A model generated the notes under the pieces. The model ran no database searches and was not told the origin of the DNA. It worked only from the letters and a program-made list of their open reading frames with translations. Position numbers and translations under genes: made by a program. From Promethearchaeota archaeon (GTDB taxonomy: Archaea; Asgardarchaeota; Lokiarchaeia; Sigyniarchaeales; SOKP01), in the NCBI GenBank assembly GCA_016839585.1, contig JAEOTZ010000045.1, forward strand, positions 1-55,946: a stretch of DNA of 55,946 nucleotides. Reading direction: 5' to 3'. The number at the start of each line of letters is the position of its first letter. The stretch's first letter is position 1. Shown here in pieces: positions 51,031 to 55,946 of this stretch.

Positions 51031-51636
51031 TTATTCTTCTTCCATTTCTGGTATTTTAGCAAATTCATAAGAATAATGAGAGGATGATCGATCAACAGGA
51101 CCAATCTCTTTTTTGTATTGTGCCCTTAAACTTTTACTAGATTTCATTTCTTCTTCTGTAAAATCATAAGTATATTTAGGGTCATAGTTGATTAATTTAA
51201 AGATAAATATTTCAACAAATTTCTTTGGTCCAAGTTTCTTTGAAATTAAAATATAATTCTCCTTATCAACGAATTTAGGAAAAAGTCCTAAGTGTTCACA
51301 TAAATCTAATTTATATTCAATATTATCTATTTGACCTTCTAATCTTGCTATATCATTAATAAATCGAGCTAATTTATTCCCTAATTCCATCTGCTTTGCT
51401 TCATTTAATGGTTCAACGAGTTTCCTAAAAGTACTCCTTTTTAGAATAATAAAATCTCGATTATTCAGCGATTTAATAGCATTATTTTGTATAACTAAAT
51501 ATTTTGACATGTTAAGATATTTTCGAATAAAATCCGCTTTTGACATACCTAGCTTAGAACGCATTTTCTCAATATTTTGGTCTAACTCTTCATCAACTCT
51601 GACGGTTATAACATTGGTTGAATTTTTATCTGACAT
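51031..51636 (-). CDS. Ribbon-helix-helix (CopG/MetJ-type) DNA-binding protein
   Basis: 201 aa. The N-terminus is an RHH domain: strand NVITVRVDEEL, helix DQNIEKMRSKLG, turn MSKADFIRKYLNM. The following 130 residues form a helical/charged region (LNEAKQMELGNKLARFINDI, RLEGQIDNIEYKLD) that could sense a ligand or multimerise. It ends in a Tyr/Ser-rich tail. It converges with the kinase gene three bases away and faces the palindrome-rich 794-bp region, which it may control (inference). Confidence 0.82.
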   Translation of the reverse strand: MSDKNSTNVITVRVDEELDQNIEKMRSKLGMSKADFIRKYLNMSKYLVIQNNAIKSLNNRDFIILKRSTFRKLVEPLNEAKQMELGNKLARFINDIARLEGQIDNIEYKLDLCEHLGLFPKFVDKENYILISKKLGPKKFVEIFIFKLINYDPKYTYDFTEEEMKSSKSLRAQYKKEIGPVDRSSSHYSYEFAKIPEMEEE

Positions 51637-52107
51637 TGTAGAATTTTCCTAATTAGTAAATATTGTATTTATTTTATGTCATTTGAAATTAAAGTAATAA
51701 TAGTATATAAACGATTGTTTTTTACAAAAATTACTAAAAATAATCTAAGATTGTATAGTCAAATAAAAGCTAATTGATAATTTCTTTAATTAAATCATTT
51801 AAAATGAAGATTTCTATAACTTTTATTAGGAAAAGGCTTACTTTTACCTACTTTTCATTATAATATCTGAGTAAAGTAATTATCATATCATATAATTATT
51901 AATAAATTAGAGTTTAACTATATCCAGCTAGTATTTCTCCTTTATAGAAGATTAACTTAATCTTTTTAATATTTATCTATACCGATATTAAAATAAAAAA
52001 TTTATAAAAATCCATTTTGGATCTCAAAAGTATTGAAAATTCGCTATAGTGGGATATTAATAGTGTTTTTTAATAAATTTTTATGGTTTTTTTATTATTT
52101 TTTAAAT

Positions 52108-52163
52108 TTTCCAATAATGGAAATCGGGGTAATTATTATAACCAATTCTTCCAAAATTTGGAA
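52108..52163. promoter_or_regulatory. Pair of TTCCA-N4/5-TGGAA dyads
   Basis: Two inverted repeats about 40 bp apart: TTCCA-ATAA-TGGAA (52109-52122) and TTCCA-AAATT-TGGAA (52149-52163). A related ATCCA-TTT-TGGAT lies at 52010-52022. The common half-site TCCA suggests several sites for one dimeric regulator. Confidence 0.45.
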
Positions 52164-52295
52164 AATTAATGCAAATATAACCAAAAAGATTCATATTTGT
52201 AAATAAGCAAGTTTCTGAATATTTTTATTTTGTCAAACGTCTATTTATTTAATCCAAAAAACATAAAACAAAAAAGAGAATTTATCATTTTTTAA

Positions 52296-52345
52296 TATCA
52301 TTTGTAATCATTGTAGTAATATTTAATCTTAGATTACAAATGATA
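52296..52345. promoter_or_regulatory. 14-bp inverted repeat upstream of the HTH promoter
   Basis: TATCATTTGTAATC (52296-52309) and its exact complement GATTACAAATGATA (52332-52345), separated by 22 bp. The right arm ends eight bases before the TATA box of the HTH gene. It may be two binding sites in opposite orientation, or the stem of a hairpin if transcribed. Confidence 0.6.
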
Positions 52346-52353
52346 CACGAGGT

Positions 52354-52364
52354 AAATATAAATA
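52354..52364 (+). promoter_or_regulatory. TATA box of the HTH regulator gene
   Basis: AAATATAAATA lies 67-77 bases before the ATG at 52431, giving a leader of about 45 nt. Confidence 0.45.
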
Positions 52365-52430
52365 CCCTCTACAATATTGGTTTCATGTAAATTAACCATA
52401 AAAATTTTATTAAGGGTTGATTAAAAAGTA

Positions 52431-52754
52431 ATGGAAATTACCGAAACAGGTATTTTGGAAGTAAATCTAAAAAATAAAACAGATTCTATAACAATCGAAT
52501 CTGATGAATTAATCGAAAAAATAGTAAAAGCCTTATCTTCTCGTACAAGACGCCAAATTTTAAATCATATTCAAATTGAACCAATGGATGTTTCGAATAT
52601 AGCTTCTAATTTAGACATGACAGAAGCAAATATTTCAGCCCAGATAAAGAAACTTGAGGAGGCTGGGCTTATTAAATGTGATTATGCGTCTGGCGAGCAT
52701 GGGGTTAGAAAGATTAGTAGTTTAAAATATGATAGGGTTTTAATAAAATTTTAA
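52431..52754 (+). CDS. ArsR-type winged-helix regulator
   Basis: 107 aa. After a 35-residue N-terminal part the winged helix reads LIEKIVKALSSRTRRQILNH, then MDVSNIASNLDMTEANISAQIKKLEEAGLI, and a wing with YASGEHGVRKISSL. This is the ArsR/HTH_20 pattern without visible metal-binding cysteines. It lies behind the palindrome-rich region, and the sugar kinase follows 154 bp downstream on the same strand. It is a candidate regulator of the kinase/nucleotidyltransferase pair and of itself. Confidence 0.86.
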   Translation: MEITETGILEVNLKNKTDSITIESDELIEKIVKALSSRTRRQILNHIQIEPMDVSNIASNLDMTEANISAQIKKLEEAGLIKCDYASGEHGVRKISSLKYDRVLIKF

Positions 52755-52908
52755 TTCATCAGAATTATTATTTGTCTCTTTTTCTAGAGAAGGGTTTAAT
52801 TTCAATTGAAATCGATAAGTTTCATAATCAAATTATGTTTTAATTACTTAATTTAAATTATTTTATTAATTATATTTATTTACTTCTTATACTAAAGCAA
52901 AAATTCAA

Positions 52909-53853
52909 ATGAAAGAAAGAATTTCTCTAAAAATTCCCGGTCGAATATGTATCCTTGGCGATAAAGTTGATTTGTTAGGTAAACCAGTCATAGCCATGGC
53001 AATTAATTTAATGATGAAGATAAATTTTGTAGCAAAGAAAAATAATAGAGTAACCTTTTATAGCCATAATACCAAAGAAAAGATAGATTTTAATTTAGGT
53101 GAATCTCCTCCTAAAAATATTGATTTAGGTTATTGGAGTGTTTTATATGAGCGTTTAAAAGTGAAGATCGATCGAGGTTTTTATATAGAAGTGGATTCTG
53201 ATATTCCAATCGGATGTGGATTATCGACTTCCGCAGCATTATCTGTTGGATTTCTGAGAACGTTAAATGAAGCATATGACTTAACTTTATCAAATTCAGA
53301 TATCGCAGAAATTGCATATTTAGGTGAGAATTATGATTTAGGCATCCAATGTGGAAGAATGGATCAATATAGTATAGCTTATGGAGGGGTAACCTTTATT
53401 CATACCGATGAAAATCCGAGGGTTGAAATATTAGATATTAATGAATTACCAGTAGTTGTAGGTGATTCAATGGAAGAAAGAAAAGCAGTGTCTGTATTAA
53501 ACAGAGTTAAAAGACAAATTAGAGAAAAAGAAGAAAAGACTTTAGATGCATTTAAAGTCATTGAAGAAGGCGTTTATCAGGGGAGAGAGGCTTTAATTAA
53601 AAGAGATTTTAAAAGGTTGGGAGGACTAATGAATAAACAACAGGAACAAGAGATTATTTTAAAAGCTGAGACTGAAAAAATTCATACCTTATGCGAAGTA
53701 TCTAAAAATGCTGGGGCTTTAGGAGCTAAACAAATGGGTGCTGGAGGGGGCGGATGTATGTTAGCAATATGCCCTGGGAAACAACAGGAAGTCGCTAAGG
53801 CTATTGAGGATGCTGGTGGAAGATCATGGATTTTTGATATTTTCAATTATTAA
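52909..53853 (+). CDS. GHMP-superfamily sugar kinase
   Basis: 314 aa. GHMP motif 1 is KIPGRICILGDKVDLLGKPV, motif 2 (ATP loop) is DIPIGCGLSTSAALSVGF (about 99-116), and motif 3 is GAKQMGAGGGGCMLAI. The MAINL and GENYDLGIQCGRMDQY segments resemble galactokinase, mevalonate kinase and the heptose/fucose kinases. It would phosphorylate a sugar from ATP to give a sugar 1-phosphate. The sugar nucleotidyltransferase 46 bp downstream is the logical next step, so the pair probably activates a sugar for glycosylation (inference). Confidence 0.87.
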   Translation: MKERISLKIPGRICILGDKVDLLGKPVIAMAINLMMKINFVAKKNNRVTFYSHNTKEKIDFNLGESPPKNIDLGYWSVLYERLKVKIDRGFYIEVDSDIPIGCGLSTSAALSVGFLRTLNEAYDLTLSNSDIAEIAYLGENYDLGIQCGRMDQYSIAYGGVTFIHTDENPRVEILDINELPVVVGDSMEERKAVSVLNRVKRQIREKEEKTLDAFKVIEEGVYQGREALIKRDFKRLGGLMNKQQEQEIILKAETEKIHTLCEVSKNAGALGAKQMGAGGGGCMLAICPGKQQEVAKAIEDAGGRSWIFDIFNY

Positions 53854-53899
53854 GTATTAGCATATCTAAAGTAATAAGATAAAATGGAGTAAAATCTAA

Positions 53900-54637
53900 T
53901 TGAAGGCTATTATATTATGTGCGGGATATGGAATTCGTATGAAACCCTATACTGAAACATACCAGAAAACTATGATTCCTATTCATGGCAAACCTTTATT
54001 AGAATATATAATAAAGGGCATTAAGTTAACCGGTTTTAAAGATTTCATATTAGTAGTAGGATATAATAAAGAACAGATTATCGATTACTTTCAAGAAGGG
54101 AAAAAATGGGATATTAATATTGAATATATAGAACAACATGATATAAATGGAACAGGAGGAGCACTATTATTATGTGAAAATTCAATCACAGATCAGCATT
54201 TCTTTCTAACTTGGGGAGATACTTTAGTGGGTTATGATGTTTATAGAGAAGTTTATAAGGTGTTTACAGTGGAACATCCTGATTTTATTTTAGTTACCAA
54301 TTATGTGGATGATCCTTATAAAGGAGCTGCGGTTTATTGTGAAGGAAATTATTGTTCAAATATTGTTGAGAAACCAACAAAAGGAAAATCAACTACAAAT
54401 TTAAATAACGCAGGCATATTTATTTTATCCAGAGATATATTTGAAATATTAAAGATGCAAACTCCATCAAAACGAGGTGAAATAGAAGTACCTGATGCTA
54501 TACATTATGGGATAATAGAAAAGAATTGGAAATTTCGTGTTGTTAAAATAGAAAAAGATCAGTTCTATGGAGATTTTGGGGATGTTAAAAAATACGAGAA
54601 ACTTGTGAAGAATACTGACTGGCTTAATCTATTATGA
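53900..54637 (+). CDS. Sugar-1-phosphate nucleotidyltransferase
   Basis: 245 aa with a TTG start. The nucleotide-binding motif is ILCAGYGIRMKPYTETYQKT (G-x-G-x-R-M...K), then PIHGKPLLEYII, TWGDTLVG for the metal Asp, and IVEKP for the sugar-phosphate site. GTGGALLLCEN corresponds to the GTGGA.L element. Length and lack of a left-handed helix domain place it with RfbA/HddC-type enzymes that join a sugar 1-phosphate to an NTP. It is coupled to the GHMP kinase gene upstream. Confidence 0.88.
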   Translation: MKAIILCAGYGIRMKPYTETYQKTMIPIHGKPLLEYIIKGIKLTGFKDFILVVGYNKEQIIDYFQEGKKWDINIEYIEQHDINGTGGALLLCENSITDQHFFLTWGDTLVGYDVYREVYKVFTVEHPDFILVTNYVDDPYKGAAVYCEGNYCSNIVEKPTKGKSTTNLNNAGIFILSRDIFEILKMQTPSKRGEIEVPDAIHYGIIEKNWKFRVVKIEKDQFYGDFGDVKKYEKLVKNTDWLNLL

Positions 54638-54641
54638 TAAT

Positions 54642-55946
54642 TTAATTTATTGTCAGAACTAAAACCCAATTTATTGCTCCACCAATTAATAATGCAAAAC
54701 CTATTTCAAGAGCAGATATCTGAAAAGCATATTTCCAATTAGTTTCTCTGGCTATTAATACTATTGTCGCAAAACAAGGGATATAAAGCATAGTAACTAA
54801 ACTAAATACAACCATTTGAGTTGGTGTTAATAATTCTAAGAGACTTAATCCCATAGAATTTGCTAAAACTGCTAGGAGTACTAGGGTTAATTCTTTCCTT
54901 AAAATCCCATAAATCAAAAAAATTCCTGTAATAAATGGTAAACCTAACCAAAATACTGTTATTGGTGATAAAATAAAATTTATAGGATCTAATAAGCGAA
55001 ACATAAATAGTATTTCTAAAATAATGCCAGCTATAATTATAATAGGCAATGCTTTATAGACAAATTCTTTAGTTCTTATCCATGTTTGTTTTAAAATTAC
55101 AGGGTAATTTGGAACTCTATATTCATGCATTTCCATAATTAATTCTGTACATTGACCTGGCATTACCTTATTTAATATTTTTCCAACGATAATTAAAACA
55201 GAAAAATTTATTGAAAATAATATTAAAACCCAAATTAGACCTAGATATCGTCCAACCAAGCCTAAAACTACTGTCATAACCGCTGCACACGGAATTAAGG
55301 AAGTTAAAGCTATTGAGATTTTTTTTTCTCTTTCAGTTTCCATAATTCTACAACCAGCACAAGCAGGGACATTACATCCGAATCCTAAAATCATAGGAAT
55401 GATTGTTTTACCATGAACTCCTAAAAAATGCATAAATCTATCCATAAGAAATGCTGCTCTAGGTAAATAACCGGAATCCTGTAGAATCTCAATTATTAAA
55501 AAGAATGGAATAACATATACCAAAACACCACCAATAGCTCCAAAAAATCCACCAATACCACCATCCCAAAATATTAAAACCCATAAATTTTGATCCCCAT
55601 AAATTTGATGAATTCTGTTGCTCCATACAGTATAACCTTGGTCAATTAATCCCCCAAAAAAATTACCTATAAGAAATGTAAAAAAGAATGTCCCAATAAG
55701 TACTAATAAAAGAATTATATAGCCCCAAAAGGAATGGGTTGTCAAATAATCGAGTTTCTCAGATAAAGGAACTTTTTTTTCAATCCTAGATTTAACTATT
55801 ACCACTTTTTCAATAATAATATGAATGTTATTATAAATTTCAGAAGAAACTATTGTATTGATGTCTTCTCCATGGTAATCCTCTAATTCTTTACGATATT
55901 CATCAGCTAATTCTAATATTTGAGATGTTTTTTCATTAGCTATGAA
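54642..55946 (-). CDS. feoB: FeoB ferrous iron transporter, C-terminal membrane part (5' end beyond the window)
   Basis: 435 codons are in the window and the frame stays open to the right edge. The internal GTG at 55805 is not the real start: the 47 codons before it (DEYRKELEDYHG...) continue the same protein. It has the FeoB transport region: LTTHSFWGYIILLL, a Gate domain with GGIGGFFGAIGGVLVY, ILQDSGYLPRAAFLMDRFM with LGVHGKTIIPMILGFGCNVPA, and a second Gate with LRKELTLVLL. The G domain would lie to the right. It imports Fe(II) at the cell membrane, fitting the many Fe-S proteins of the window. It converges with the nucleotidyltransferase gene four bases away. Confidence 0.92.
   Translation of the reverse strand, partial: FIANEKTSQILELADEYRKELEDYHGEDINTIVSSEIYNNIHIIIEKVVIVKSRIEKKVPLSEKLDYLTTHSFWGYIILLLVLIGTFFFTFLIGNFFGGLIDQGYTVWSNRIHQIYGDQNLWVLIFWDGGIGGFFGAIGGVLVYVIPFFLIIEILQDSGYLPRAAFLMDRFMHFLGVHGKTIIPMILGFGCNVPACAGCRIMETEREKKISIALTSLIPCAAVMTVVLGLVGRYLGLIWVLILFSINFSVLIIVGKILNKVMPGQCTELIMEMHEYRVPNYPVILKQTWIRTKEFVYKALPIIIIAGIILEILFMFRLLDPINFILSPITVFWLGLPFITGIFLIYGILRKELTLVLLAVLANSMGLSLLELLTPTQMVVFSLVTMLYIPCFATIVLIARETNWKYAFQISALEIGFALLIGGAINWVLVLTIN

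Larger units (their letters stand above)
51637..52430. other. 794-bp palindrome-rich regulatory intergenic region
   Basis: No gene is supported on either strand. It separates the divergent RHH and HTH regulator genes and contains at least four dyads: ATCCA-TTT-TGGAT (52010-52022), TTTCCA-ATAA-TGGAAA (52108-52123), TTCCAAA-A-TTTGGAA (52149-52163) and a 14-bp inverted repeat (52296-52345). A TATA box for the HTH gene lies at 52354-52364. This is by far the longest non-coding stretch in the window. Confidence 0.6.

Noticed and set aside
55800-55946. A GTG start at 55805 for a 387-aa membrane protein
   Set aside because: The 47 codons before it are open and read as FeoB sequence, so the gene continues beyond the window and this GTG is internal.
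1-55946. CRISPR arrays, tRNA/rRNA genes, insertion sequences, prophage genes
   Set aside because: No regularly spaced repeats, no cloverleaf with a GTTCNANNC arm, no transposase-, integrase- or capsid-like protein was seen on either strand.

Overview
The window is a very AT-rich stretch of an archaeal chromosome, most likely from an Asgard archaeon of the Lokiarchaeia type (inference; no rRNA or marker gene is present). The reasons are: a Roadblock/LC7 protein; a protein whose sequence follows the Rab/Ras fold but has lost every nucleotide-binding motif; several proteins that look like longin-type (profilin-like) domains; archaeal TATA-like promoters with short or no leaders; many TTG/GTG starts; T-tract terminators; and a large set of small multi-spanning membrane proteins and stand-alone methyltransferases. 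I found no rRNA, tRNA, CRISPR array, insertion sequence or phage gene.

Left third (1-23 kb): a partial helix-hairpin-helix protein, a CBS protein with a longin-like tail, a drug-type MFS exporter, a methyltransferase and a Staygreen homologue. These are followed by a pseudo-Rab/coiled-coil protein and a Roadblock protein on the same strand. Next come a nitroreductase, an HD hydrolase, and an ARPP-1/HTH operon with a tandem palindromic operator. The first of four large surface proteins with cytoplasmic longin-like domains lies at 8.6-10.9 kb. A redox block follows (two further nitroreductase-family proteins, an aldo/keto reductase with a ferredoxin tail, a flavodoxin), with a cupin, an alkyltransferase-like DNA repair protein, a DUF3795 gene with a decayed copy 2.4 kb away, and an orphan CARDB/periplasmic-binding protein.

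Middle (23-32 kb): three ICMT-like integral membrane methyltransferases are interleaved with two class I methyltransferases and a four-helix membrane protein, apparently one membrane-lipid or prenyl/thiol methylation cluster. After it come a cold-shock protein, another methyltransferase, an SCP2-like lipid-binding protein, two unknown membrane proteins and a coiled-coil/zinc-ribbon protein.

Right (32-56 kb): three tandem paralogues of the large surface protein, about 757-759 aa each. The middle one is a mosaic of its neighbours, and two of them share an identical promoter block. Then come a sulfatase with an FMN reductase, a seven-helix membrane protein, a broken TIGR04076-type gene, a U32 peptidase-like protein, an L-isoaspartate methyltransferase and a GH57 glucanotransferase/amylase. 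An MFS transporter of visibly higher GC, a maltokinase-like kinase and an RHH regulator follow. A 794-bp palindrome-rich intergenic region leads to an HTH regulator, a GHMP sugar kinase and a sugar-1-phosphate nucleotidyltransferase. The C-terminal half of FeoB runs off the right end.

The strongest candidate for something undescribed is the membrane receptor family: signal peptide, beta-sandwich ectodomains, one transmembrane helix, cytoplasmic longin-like domain, and a winged-helix-like tail. It occurs in four copies, in the same window as two other proteins with longin-like domains, a Roadblock protein and a GTP-binding-dead Rab homologue. This suggests a surface-to-small-GTPase signalling set in an Asgard archaeon. 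The domain calls rest on reading strand/helix patterns, not on a search.
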